Below are positions 34,175 through 44,694 of a DNA stretch of 64,000 nucleotides, one piece after another; the first letter of the stretch is position 1; the number at the start of each line of letters is the position of its first letter. This DNA is from Sweltsa coloradensis. Taxonomy: Eukaryota > Arthropoda > Insecta > Plecoptera > Chloroperlidae. The stretch spans positions 580,001 to 644,000 of the forward strand of contig JAMZAV010000070.1 of assembly GCA_024449915.1 (NCBI GenBank). The letters are read 5' to 3'. The notes beneath the pieces are model-generated. The model searched no databases. It saw only the letters and a list, made by a program, of their open reading frames with translations, and was not told the origin of the DNA. The translations under genes and the position numbers were made by a program.

Positions 34175-34325
34175 GATTCCGAAGAATTCTCCCCGAAGCT
34201 ATAGAGACAGTGGAACCCTCACTGCCCCTGCCATCTGTGGCTGGTTCTGTCCAGCACGGGCCTGCCCCCGCCAGGCTAGATACGCACTATGCCATAACGG
34301 TTGACACACCCAAAAATCAAATAAA
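34175..34325 (-). repeat. Degraded inverted copy of the intron repeat
   Basis: ATTCTCCCCGAAGCTATAGA, TGTGGCTGGTTCTGTCCAGC and ATGCCATAACGGTTGACAC keep the reverse order of the intron unit, but the GTCGTC-rich middle is deleted. Confidence 0.7.
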
Positions 34326-34876
34326 GATCATTTAAATGAGCGAATACTTACCAAGGTATGGACTGTACTTGGTGTTATCTTCAGGCTTTACCTTCTTCTT
34401 ACCCAGGCCCACTTAACTTCATTACCAACAATTTCCCCTGATAGGCATATTTTATACCTTCTCTTCGGAAAACTTTTTAAATAAAGAATTTTCTTAGCCA
34501 CAAAATTAGGCCCCCAACAACGGTCAGTTATGTTGCTGAAGCCACAATATCCGAAGAGCCGTTAAGTAGAATGTTCCCAATTCCGATGCCAGGAATGTAC
34601 ATCGAGTACAGGCCTGTTATAGTAAAAAGTATACACAAGAATTGGCATGCAAATTATGTAATTGTACGAATAACTAGGAATGAATGAAACTAGGTGGACA
34701 TCTATATCGAAATCCAACATTTTTATATTACATCGATAATTGAATATATCACAGCCCAGCCCTAGTTTATATGTGTCGGTTGGTGGATATTATAACAGTA
34801 TATTATGCTTCAAATCTCTAGTTTGTGAACTACAATATTTGGAATTATGAGTGTATGAATATATATGTATGTATAC
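34326..34876. other. No recognisable feature
   Basis: AT-rich; nothing recognised. Confidence 0.4.
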
Positions 34877-35158
34877 TAAGATAACGCCAAAGTCGTAGTT
34901 AGACGAGTGAGTGAGTGGAGTCATGTGTTGTGTACCCAGTTTCATTCCCTTTCATCCCCATACAGGCTGGATCTAGACTGCATGGGTCTTTCCTCCCTAG
35001 CCTATCATAGGCTAGAGTGGCGCATTATGGCCTTACAGTTGACGCGTTCTAACTAAACTCAAACCACTATCATTTACAATCAACTTAAATGCAAATGTTC
35101 CCGGGTACTCAACACATGACTCGCTCACTCGTCTAACAACGACTTTGGCGTTTTCTTA
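34877..35158. mobile_element. MITE family B, copy 4
   Basis: ATAACGCCAAAGTCGTAGTT and AGACGAGTGAGTGAGTGG on the left; the inverse, TAACAACGACTTTGGCGTTT, on the right, with TA outside each. The interior has CTAGCCTATCATAGGCTAGA (a palindrome) and GCGCATTATGGCCTTACAGT as in copy 1. Confidence 0.85.
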
Positions 35159-35183
35159 GTAGATAGTAACAGAAGATTAGGGC

Positions 35184-35426
35184 TTGAGTGAGACAGATGT
35201 TAGAGAGAAGGCAGCCGAACATACTAGGCGTGCCCGACAACAGCCAGTTGAAGACTACGTTTTAGTGCCTTCTTGCGCAAACACTTTCATGACTGTGTTT
35301 CACACATTAAATCAGTTTCGAGCTAACAATGAAATATATTTCAGTTTTGTCTGTGTAGTTTCAAAACTACTTGTAGAATGCTCGAATGAGCTTGAGCCAA
35401 CTTTAATAATGTACAATACCAATTAA
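35184..35426 (+). CDS. Unrecognised 80-codon ORF
   Basis: The first 25 residues (MSETDVREKAAEHTRRARQQ and PVEDY) look protein-like and hydrophilic; the remainder does not resemble a known domain. It lies just after a MITE. I cannot assign a function and it may be a chance frame or a decayed exon. Confidence 0.2.
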   Translation: MSETDVREKAAEHTRRARQQPVEDYVLVPSCANTFMTVFHTLNQFRANNEIYFSFVCVVSKLLVECSNELEPTLIMYNTN

Positions 35427-35734
35427 ATAACAACTTGATCTCCAAATGTAGCGAATTTCACATACATTACGGGGCACTTTTTGAGCTCTGGTTTTTATCG
35501 AAATAATAGGGGTAGAAAGTATAAGATTGCCTCGGGACACACCATTGAATTTAGAATTATAGCTTGGCTTGCCTAAGCTCACCCAACAAACTTGAGTAGG
35601 AAATGTGAGAAATAGGTCAGAGATTTTATTTGATTGTCACAATACGTAATCTGAACCAAACTACCAAACTCCATCTATCAAAGTGTGCAATCTACCTTAA
35701 AATGAGTTATAAACCGTGAAATATTAGCTATTTA
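35427..35734. other. No recognisable gene
   Basis: GCGAATTTCACATACATTACGGG at 35451 resembles GAGAATTTCACATACATTGC at 40011, a faint dispersed repeat. Confidence 0.35.
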
Positions 35735-35955
35735 GGTGATTAGCGGCAAGAATCCAGAAAAGAAAAGTTTTGGTGGAGGTGCCGGGTCGCTAACTACTTT
35801 AGCAGCGGGTCACCAGATTAAGAGTTGAGCTGTTAGGTGACGTTTTAGCGTCAAGAATCCAGAAAAGAAAAGTTTTGGTGGAGGTGCCGGGCCTGCCTAA
35901 AACTACTCTTAGCTAGCAGGGTCCACCAGATTAAGAGTTGAATTGTTAGGTGACG
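35735..35955. repeat. Tandem duplication of ~105 bp carrying the CACC motif
   Basis: Two units share CAAGAATCCAGAAAAGAAAA, TTTTGGTGGAGGTGCCGGG, CACCAGATTAAGAGTTGA and TGTTAGGTGACGT. They differ mainly between the motif and CACCAGATT, where each unit has its own short stem-like sequence (GCTAACTACTTTAGC; CTACTCTTAGCTAGCAG). Confidence 0.85.
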
Positions 35956-36711
35956 TATTCAGATGTATTCAGAATAACATTTAGAAGATTATATTAAATT
36001 ATGAGCTTAAATTTTTAAAGTATTCATGTTTGACGCTTTGTAATGAATTATTTTTAATAATTTACTCTTTGAAATGTTCATTTGTTAACTGTTATAATTA
36101 AATGATGTATTAACATACTAATATAATTAACAATCTAATTATGTTATTATTTCTGTAACGTGTAGATTGTTGTAAATTGGTTATTGGTTGTTTTTTACTT
36201 TCAAACACAGTGAAATATGAATCGCCCATCCAAGATGATTACTACACCAAACTAACTGTAGGTATGTAGTGAATACTATAAATTTCATACAAATAGACAC
36301 TTATTATCACACATTTGCTGAAAGAACAGCATACAGACTCGACTGACTACCTGTTGATTGTAAGAAAACCTCGTCTATGACCGATTGATTTTGTAAAGTA
36401 GACAATCTCCGATGTAATACGTGGGTAGAAATCAGATTTATATTTTATCGTTGCGTTTATTTGAAGAGTGTTCTAGAAATTGAAGCTTACAGCACGGTTC
36501 TCGAATATCAAAGTAGGTCAAGACAAATAACCTAGAACAACCATCTCAGAGGTTAAAGCTTGCTACATCAATTTATCTCAAGGCGAAAGAATCCAACCAG
36601 AATTCTTCTCCCCCGACGAATTAAAAACACAAATTAAAACAGCGTTTCAAATTAAAATAACTAAACTGCGCTATTTAATCAAGCCTAAGAAAAGAGCTTT
36701 GTAATATAAGC
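35956..36711. other. No recognisable feature
   Basis: AT-rich, nothing recognised. Confidence 0.4.
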
Positions 36712-37012
36712 TTAGGTTTCGTCTACGGGCGTGTTTGAATTGTGCACACAACATAATAGACCTTTAGGCTTATCCGGCTTAGTGGCTACTTGCTTCTTCT
36801 TCGCAAGAGTTATGATGTCATTAGTTGCATACGAGCGCCGCTCCAACAGCTGACTAGCCGGCTCGCATGCAACAGGGTCCCTGGCCTTGTAGCAGGGTCG
36901 GAGGTTCCAGACGGCGCTTTTTACCCGCTCGGATTTTAATTGATGTCGTTCTTGGCTGTCAAAGCGAAGTATAAAATTCCAGCTAACTGCTTTTCTTCGC
37001 TGAGCCCGAGAA

Positions 37013-37022
37013 AAAGAGAAAA

Positions 37023-37049
<27 letters not shown>
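37013..37049. repeat. (GA)n microsatellite
   Basis: About 12 GA units after AGAAAAAGAGAAAAAGAG. It lies inside a 140-codon minus-strand open frame (36712-37134) whose Ser/Leu run comes from the repeat; I do not accept that frame as a gene. Confidence 0.85.
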
Positions 37050-37053
<4 letters not shown>

Positions 37054-37157
37054 AAGCAAATGCAATTGCCCTACCCAGATTGAAATACGGTCCCTTGAAA
37101 GGCAAAAAGAATTCACTCCGTTCTTTATAAACACAACTGCAGAGAGGAATTAAATCG

Positions 37158-40100
37158 TTACTCGGTTACTGAGACGTGGCTTAACAAGCAAGATTGGCTA
37201 TTTGAGAGAACGCGGGCACGCGCGCTGTGTGTAGGCCTATGTCTCGCCAACCGTTGCGTCACCAACAAAAAGTGGATTGTAACATTATTTACTAGAAACA
37301 TAATAAAGAGCGACTGCCTTCGGGCATCACTTAAAGACTGTTTGTGTGATCGAATTTCTTGGCGCAACAGAGAGCGGGCGAAATGTTTACGTAGCAAAAG
37401 CGGTTTGGTAAAATGGAAATTTTGACTGATACAATATTCTACACGTTAGGTGAGAGCTTTTTGTATGTGCTTAAATAACACATTTACGTGTTGTGGGTTA
37501 AACTTTAAAGATTCATTGCAGCTTTTTTGTAAAAATTATTCTTAAAGAATACACTCAAAATATATTATTTGATATTAACTGAATGCATTTTTTAATAGAA
37601 TTGTGAATTTTTACACACATGTCTTGTTTCAACCAATCACGATTTTTCTCTATTTATTTTTTTATTTATTTAACATGTCTTGCAATACAGCAGTGTTTTC
37701 CTAGATAACAACACGGACACGTAGATACCCTTATTTACCGCCAACAATGTTACGCATAAAGTTATTCACGCCTGTTTGAATAATTTAGTATTATCGCACA
37801 TTCAAAATGGATAAATCAAGAATATCCGCTTTAGAAATCCATACTTCAAAACCTCTAGACTATAAATGTGATTGGTGAGGTTTTTAATGCAAAACTTTTC
37901 ATCTCTCACAAATCAAAATATCGTCCTCTTTGAAATTGATGTACATTCTATCAACGCACATTTCTCGTTCGTTCGCTGTGAATGAGAGAGTATTGAATGT
38001 TGTTAAACATTGATAGAAAAAATGCTATTTCTGTATAGCGAAACCACAGTAAAAAAGGAATACAAAATCAAATCATTTCTACTTAGAGGTGAACGTTCGG
38101 TTATCCATGGACTGTAGTTTAGCGTGTAAACTCGACGATGTAGCCTTCGTAATGAATTTATATTCAATAATCCGATAAGGCTTTACAAACTGCGATCATG
38201 GATTGAACTGAAATTATTTACTGACTGGTTTTGTTTTCATTTGTCGTTCATTGAAAGCGAACTCGTGAAATCGAACTTTAGATTAGATTTATACTGAACC
38301 CAGCTGTGATCATTATTACATGCAGACATTCAACCATCAAAGCCAGCGTTAAATTAAAACAAGACGAATGTAATATTGTTAAATTAAAATTATTTATGCT
38401 GCAAGGTTGGTGTAAGCCGTAAAACAATATGTTTTCTTTCCTTTTAGGGTCCCGGCCATCCATAAATAGTTTGTCCTGTTCTGGCAAAGAGTATTTTGTG
38501 GATATTAGATTAAGTAAAATAAATAAATAAAATTAATTCATTTTTAGAGTATACACACAATACGTATATACTCTAATACTGTGAGTAATAGTGATAATAG
38601 TCAACCGCGTTTTGGCTAAAGTTAAAAATATATATTAATTTAATGTATGTTTTTGAATTGAATAACACAACAAAAACCTAGAATTCTCCCAAAACCCCCG
38701 TACTCTTGAGACACTCTAAAAATCCCTAAAAGAAAGTATGCATTATTTAGAAGTGGCAACCCTAGTATACAGGATATATAAATGAAGATATTCTAACTGT
38801 GATAAAAGTTCAAACAATGCAATAAATCAGTCGCAGTATAGGTAGGAAGGGGTTGCGTTAAATAGAGGGAGTATGCGGGAACTAGTGATGCTAGAGCGCG
38901 GTGAGAATGAATGTGGGATAAAAGTTAGGAAGTTTGAAAATTAGGAAAGAGAAACATGTGGGAGAATTCGAAAGCGTATTTTTTTTAATTGCAAGTTAAA
39001 AAGTTACAAATTGTGAGCTTTCGCTATCTACCAATGAACTATATTATTTGTACGAAACCCTGGTACTGGCGTTTTCATTCTTCAAAATCGTATTGAATAT
39101 CTAAAAATTGTCACGTAGTTGGTATCAGATTAAACTAGATATGGAATGCACGAAAACTTAACTTTCGAGCAAATTTATGTTTTTGTAAAATGAATTAATG
39201 TTCATATTTTTATTGAAAAACAAACAATAAGAACTGTGCAAAAACTGAAATTTGTTGTTTCCAAAGAGTAACTTAAAACTTCAGGTGTCTAAAAATAAAT
39301 GTAAATCAATAACAACGAGTAAATTGTAATTTAAGGAGTTAAATCGCAGCCCAGGCCGTAATCGTGTCGTTAAGCTTGCTTAATGCCCTGTGATTAAGTA
39401 TGACCGATAGCTGCGCCACTTGATAAATTGATATTAACCACAGCACACCGATAATCTAGCTAGTTTCAGCCGAACTAGCACCGTCTATTGCCAGAACGAC
39501 GTGCAGGACACATAGATCATAGAGACGCCGATAGAATCTAACTGTGCACTCACTCAATGGATGGACGTTCACAATCACGACAACGATGTAGGGACTCGAT
39601 CGGTTTTATTTCACTAAATGTTTGCGAATTGATCAATTGTGAGAGGGAAAACTCTGGTTGAATCACAGATGAAACCGGAAATTTTCCTTAGAATAACCTA
39701 AAAACATAAAACTATTGATCGACTTCTAAACTAAACAACGAATTGTTGAATTTGATTTTATATGCTTTTGTATAAAATAACGTTTTTTTACATTTATGTA
39801 GGCCTAACTTGAATGTGAAATAAACTTACTCGAAAAAGTTATGCTCCCTGATATATATGATACATATTAGAAGGCCATCACAGATATGAAAATGTCGTTT
39901 CGTAAAGCGTAACTAGGCTAACATACAGATCAGGACGAGCCCGGGCCATCTCTTTCATTTACAATGAATGTTAATAATATCCATTTGAAATGAGTTTGGT
40001 CACCAAAAACAGAGAATTTCACATACATTGCGGGCCATGTTTAGCCACTAATTCTCACTCAAAACGTTTTAACTTTAGGAGTTTATTAAGTGGGGATGTG

Positions 40101-40525
40101 CGCATCTTTCTATCGGACAACATTTCCACATTTCAAATAAATTACTCAAACATTACCTTAGAAAATTACTACATGTTTTTCTTTTATCGTATATAAACGG
40201 TAATTTATTTTAAAAAATAAGTGATTTGATGAAAATGTACCTTTAAACTCATACTAAAGAATCATTTTTTCTCCTGAACAAAATTTCAAACTTTCAATTC
40301 TTAAGGGTAAAAATTAGTTGTCATAGGGGGTTCGAGAAGTACTCAGTGTATTGCGCATTAAAGCCTGATTTGTCTAACAGTCGTGACGCGCTCAATGAGG
40401 CTACTGAGCGACGGGGGAAGCAACAAAGATGAATACCGCTACTTGACTTCAACGACTGAGCAAGAATGCGAATGCACAATGTAGGCGACATTCAATGTGT
40501 TGACCACACGAGTTAAAAATGTTCA
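37158..40525. other. No supported gene
   Basis: Over 3 kb of AT-rich DNA. Frames of 68-79 codons at 37158, 38278 and 39990 lack recognisable domains. TTTATTTATTTAACATGTCT at 37659 resembles the TTTATTTAACGTCT tail. Confidence 0.4.
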
Positions 40526-40677
40526 TTTAGTTCGAACTAAGAGTTAGTTCGAACTGGTGGTGTTGATAAACACTACGGATTAGCTTAAAACTGTTTAACT
40601 TTAGTCCTATAACGAAGGTAAACTAAGACCGCTATAAGAATTAACCTTCTGTGGTAAACACTTTAGTTCGAACTAAA
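40526..40677. mobile_element. Candidate MITE with palindromic TTTAGTTCGAACTAAA ends
   Basis: The palindrome TTAGTTCGAACTAA occurs at 40527-40540 and, as 16-bp TTTAGTTCGAACTAAA, at 40662-40677. AGTTCGAACT occurs a third time at 40546-40555. GTGTTGATAAACAC (40561) and GTGGTAAACAC (40651) add further symmetry. Confidence 0.55.
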
Positions 40678-41166
40678 CCGCCGCCCTCTGAATCCACCAC
40701 CTGTGTAGTCTTTGATTCGAGACTGTTTTACCAGAGTCGATAAAGAAGTTTCCCCGTTCTTACCATCGGCATGCAGGGTCCACTAGATACCTAACAGCAG
40801 CAGCTCAGCATAAGGTGGACCATGAGGTGGACACTGTTGGCAAGCTGAATCGCAGTCTATTGTCTTATCTGTCAAAATGACGGATTGGAAATAATTTAAA
40901 CCGAGGAGTAATGTATTTACGGGTTTTTAACTGTCTAATTTCATATAAAAAAACAACACACTGGACTCTTAGGGGTAGGCTCTTAGTATTAGTAGGTTTA
41001 CTTTGTGCATACTATTGTTATTAGTTTGAGAAGTTAATAATCTGGCTGTGTTTACGTCAGGCGGGGGCATGAAGCTCAACGCCATCTGATGCTAGAAGAA
41101 TGAACTTCAAAAAAAAGTTTTGAAGTCCGTAAATTTCCTTGATAAACGCATCGGACAACGGAAACC
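40678..41166. other. No recognisable feature
   Basis: Nothing recognised. Confidence 0.35.
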
Positions 41167-41403
41167 ATGACGGAAACCAAGGATACTATAAGCTTAGTTC
41201 CACCTAATGCCCGTGGTAAACGCAGTCAATTTTACCACACCAACATCCCTCTCAACTCACAGGCTAAGCGGTTTGTATATGGACCACTGCCGAACACAGA
41301 TAAATATTTAAGATCGGTTGAATTTGTCGCAGTCACCCAAGGTGATATATTTCAACTCGCAAGTTTCTTGGGGGGGGGGGGACCAGTTAGAAAGGCCCCT
41401 TGA
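41167..41403 (+). CDS. Unrecognised 78-codon ORF
   Basis: The frame reads MTETKDTISLVPPNARGKRS and later KRFVYGPLPNTDKYLRSVEF, with balanced, protein-like composition until a G10 run at 41371-41380, after which it soon ends. ACC precedes the ATG. I do not recognise a family. It might be a decayed retroelement or a captured exon; the homopolymer could hide a frameshift. Confidence 0.3.
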   Translation: MTETKDTISLVPPNARGKRSQFYHTNIPLNSQAKRFVYGPLPNTDKYLRSVEFVAVTQGDIFQLASFLGGGGPVRKAP

Positions 41404-41590
41404 AAAGCGTTAGCCAACTGTACTGAAAATACAAACATCTGTGACAAAATATTGTTTTGAACACTGCATGATATTCCCTGCGGTCACTGTCATGCGCATC
41501 TTTCTTTCTTTTGCTCAATATTGTGGTCCGTGGTGGCGTTTTTAAAGTTGTATGACACCTTTAGTGGTGACTAGATGATAAACAGAATAG
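41404..41590. other. Spacer
   Basis: Nothing recognised. Confidence 0.3.
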
Positions 41591-41880
41591 GGAATAATAA
41601 TAAATGATTTTTATTGAATGTAGTGGTTACATGGTTTGGTACAATATTTGGACAGAAATTCCTGAAACACATAAAACAAAAATGTTCGTAACTTTCTACT
41701 TGTTGAAAGATAGGGTTAGCACACATGAGGGATAATGTATATACAATAAAATGGTTTTGGGGGAAAAAAGTTTAAAAAAAAACAACCCACGAGACGTTGA
41801 CACACATGTTACATGAAAATCGTGAAAAAGCATGTGAATTTATAAAGTACATGAGGATTTTAAGAGGTCCAGAGGCCTAG

Positions 41881-42141
41881 TTATTTGATGAGCATATGCT
41901 TTGGAAGTCTGTGTTTATATCGTTTGAATGGCAATGAAATGAGAGAATATTGGCCTAAGTTTTGAATCAGACTGTTGATGATGTTTTTATCACAAGCTTG
42001 ATAGAAGTTATCGGTTAATTTGAACACGAAGTCGAAGATGGTTGGAAGTTTGAACATATTATGGATAGTTGTGATGCGCGTATACCTAGGAATGTTTCCA
42101 ATCATGCGAATGCATTTGTTTTGCACTATTTGTAATTAGTT
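41881..42141 (-). pseudogene. Jockey-like non-LTR retrotransposon, C-terminus of ORF2 (reverse transcriptase)
   Basis: The minus-strand frame contains LQIVQNKCIRMIGNIPRYTR and then IHNMFKLPTIFDFV, ending KHRLPKHMLIK before a stop at 41881. The order Q-N-K-x-x-R-x-I, P-R-Y, I-H, L-P-T-I, with RH(R)LPK at the end, is typical of the region after the RT domain of jockey-clade LINEs, which copy themselves by target-primed reverse transcription. The upstream RT and endonuclease are absent, so this is a 5'-truncated, dead copy. The 3' UTR probably runs to about 41590, where the minus strand has an AT-rich tail. Confidence 0.75.
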
Positions 42142-42279
42142 AAAGTTTGTTTTGCACATAATAGGGAGATAAGCTCCTCTCTATATACACTATAGACCAT
42201 AAGTAAATCAAGTGATCGAGTTGTATCAACTACTCCCAGCCCTTAATTTACTTCTGGTCGTTGGTGTCACTTTTATGTC

Positions 42280-42405
42280 CGGCCATATGTGTGCCTCGTC
42301 TCACGATATAAATAAACAATTACCCCCGATTGAGATTGACCTTCCCTTCATGCCCCTTAACATGTTTTCGGTGACCCTAACTCGGCACCACCACCAAAAA
42401 CATGA
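42280..42405 (+). repeat. Family E repeat with CACC motif variant
   Basis: CTCGTCTCACGATATAAATA, CCCCGATTGAGATTGACC, GTTTTCGGTGACCCTAAC and CTCGGCACCACCACCAAAAA (42381-42400) repeat the module order at 4802 and 6013. The motif carries a T-to-A change. Confidence 0.65.
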
Positions 42406-42744
42406 ACGTTGAAATTGACGTGGTAAAATAAGAGTAAGCTTCGCGCCCTATTTTGGGTAGGTACTCTCTCTTGCAAATAACCATGTGGCATGAATTCCCC
42501 ACATCCCAGACTTCGTTCGAATCGTATTGTTGTATCGCTCTTTAGGTGATAATCTAAACAATTGTGGTTTCAGGATATTTGCGAGGGGAAATAAAGGGGT
42601 ATTCTAAGTGGGACAATCCCAACATTCGTCTTCATACTGCGGAAAACATCTCCATGTCGGAAAGTCGGTGGTTGGTATTGTTAGCTGTCACCCTCTGAAT
42701 TATTGGAACCCCTAGTTTCCCGCAGCTTAGCAGTAGACATCACC
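42406..42744. other. No recognisable feature
   Basis: Nothing recognised. Confidence 0.35.
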
Positions 42745-42905
42745 GACAGAGTTACCTCAAGCTTAACGTGTGCGACTCCGAGTCTGAGAACACGGGCTCG
42801 AATCCCACCACCGGCAATCCTAACCGAATCTTTTATTTGAGTCGTTCATGTGAATGCTGGGACTAAGTGCTCTTAAACATCCCTCAGACATTTCTTTCAC
42901 AATAC
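42745..42905 (+). mobile_element. SINE family 2 copy
   Basis: TTACCTCAAGCTTAACGTGTG, ACACGGGCTCGAATCCCACC (box B) and CGGCAATCCTAACCGAATC correspond to the head and body of the minus-strand copy at 20915. The tail has GAGTCGTTCATGTGAATGCT. Confidence 0.65.
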
Positions 42906-43033
42906 GTCTTACACCTTTATAACATTGGTCGTCTAGCCCAACTTCTGTAACGTTATCAACTATTAACCCCTAGCCAGTAAACCTTAACCTATTTGCGACC
43001 TCAATTAATCACCATTCAGCAATGTCTAACAAT

Positions 43034-43152
43034 GTTTGTTTGTTTGTTAGTGTGTTTGTTTGTTTGTTTGTTTGTTTGTTTGTTTGTTTGTTTGTTTGTT
43101 TGTTTGTTTGTTTGTTTGTTTGTTTGTTTGTTTGTTTGTTTGTTTGTTTGTT
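43034..43152. repeat. (GTTT)n microsatellite
   Basis: About 29 units with a single interruption at 43049-43053. The VCLF-repeat open frames are translations of this tract. Confidence 0.95.
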
Positions 43153-43739
43153 ATTTCCTGTATCCTCAGAAATTAACCTCTCTAGGTATTGTACAAGAAT
43201 ACGATATTTACCTTTAACTCCTTTTACTTAACTCCGCTTAAAGGATTAAAATTGAACAAGAGGATGTGTAGACGGCAGAGGATTTCACCGGGTAAAAGGA
43301 CATCCTTCGCCTAATCTACCGGTAGGACATGTCGACAAGTGAATGTGTGTCACGTACCTCTTTTAATTCCACTAAATCAACTATTCTCTCTCTTATTCGG
43401 CTCCAACCTGCATCTTCCTCCTCTCTTCTCACGCGGTTTACAATTGGTAAATGCATAATTGACATGAGGTGAATGCGGGCGACGACCAAACCAAGCGCCC
43501 GCAGTTAGAAATATTTCAACACCTCTTGTTAGGTTCACCTGGTCGCGGCGTCCCCGGCTCCTGATTGGTGGAGAGGCTATTCCCTCAAGTCGTAGTCTAC
43601 GAGAAATCGACGCTTAGGTCGTGATAGAAGAGGGTGGGGTTGAGGGGGCAGGGGGGCATAGCAACACACGCGCTTCTGTAGCAGTAGGGGATAGGTGGTG
43701 CATAGACTGCACTTGATGACACAAGACACACAACTACTA
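43153..43739. other. No recognisable gene
   Basis: Nothing recognised; 43620-43700 is G-rich. Confidence 0.35.
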
Positions 43740-43960
43740 GAATAAAACAACGAGTTAAATATTGTTATAAATGGTAAACGGAAAATGTGGAAAGAACTGG
43801 TGGAAAGACCTGAGGAATAAGACAGTTAAGTAGAGAAGGAAGAAGAATGGGACAATGTGTGAAATGTCAGGCATGGTAAACCGACTTTTATAGTCCAGGG
43901 GACACAAGAGTTTGGAGGGATCCTCCCACTCCCTACCAGATTTCATTGTTGGATATAGGG
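43740..43960 (+). mobile_element. LINE 3'-end remnant, related to 53185-53460
   Basis: AATGTCAGGCATGGTAAACC, ACACAAGAGTTTGGAGGGAT and CCCACTCCCTACCAGATT line up with AACATGACAGGCCAGGCAAG and later AAAATCTGGTGGTTTAGCCA in the 53-kb copy. Coding frames are broken here. Confidence 0.45.
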
Positions 43961-44289
43961 GCGGATATTATTTATATATATTATCATGTTGTTATTATGA
44001 TACACATGTTTTGCTAGTTAACTGGTATTAAAATAATATATTGTATGGTGTATGCCACTAAGAGAATGTTTTTAATATGTGGATATTGTAGTTCGGAAAC
44101 GTTGAGTGTTCATTCATACTAAAAAAGTGACGTACACAGTGCAAGTAACTATTTTAATACGAGTTAAGCACGTTATGGAAGGCCTCTTAAGCACTTGTAA
44201 ACATAATTTATGTATTGTTGCTAATAAATATAACATAATTAAAGAAGTGTAAATCTACGACCACAAGAACTATAGAACGAAGAATTATG

Positions 44290-44694
44290 TTAAATAAACC
44301 ATTTCGTCATTTGCGTGTTGATCCTCTTCCCACATGGTTTTCCATAGATAAAATTTAAAAAATCTGATTTGGTAATTTTTGTTAAGTGGAAATGGAAATT
44401 TCTTTCTGAACAGATCGTATATAAAAGTGGTCGAATTAAATAACGTTCGCCAATTTGTATTCTTGCTGCTTCCCTTTCACATGGACTCGAGCATGTTGGT
44501 TGGCGCATATGAATAAACATAAAAATATGCTTGTGCTGTATTATTGTTGTTTTTTTTATGTATTGGAGTTCATGAAATGAATGTTTTAATATTAAAATTC
44601 GTTGCACGCACGTTTCATGTTTTGCATAATATTTAACTTCCTTCGCCCTACTATCAGCAGTTTGAGATTCGTGTATTACTATTAATGCATCCAT
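44290..44694 (-). CDS. Unrecognised 134-codon ORF
   Basis: The longest open frame not explained by a repeat. It begins MDALIVIHESQTADSRAKEV and ends KRINTQMTKWFI. Composition is plausible for protein, but I find no domain, signal peptide or clear membrane segment, and no neighbour supports it. In AT-rich DNA a frame of this size can be chance, though stops are common in such DNA. Confidence 0.25.
   Translation of the reverse strand: MDALIVIHESQTADSRAKEVKYYAKHETCVQRILILKHSFHELQYIKKTTIIQHKHIFMFIHMRQPTCSSPCEREAARIQIGERYLIRPLLYTICSERNFHFHLTKITKSDFLNFIYGKPCGKRINTQMTKWFI

Noticed and set aside
36712..37134. 140-codon minus-strand ORF
   Set aside because: Contains the (GA)n tract as a Ser/Leu run and shows no domain; open length is partly due to the repeat.
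43022..43231. VCLF-repeat ORFs
   Set aside because: Direct translation of the (GTTT)n microsatellite.
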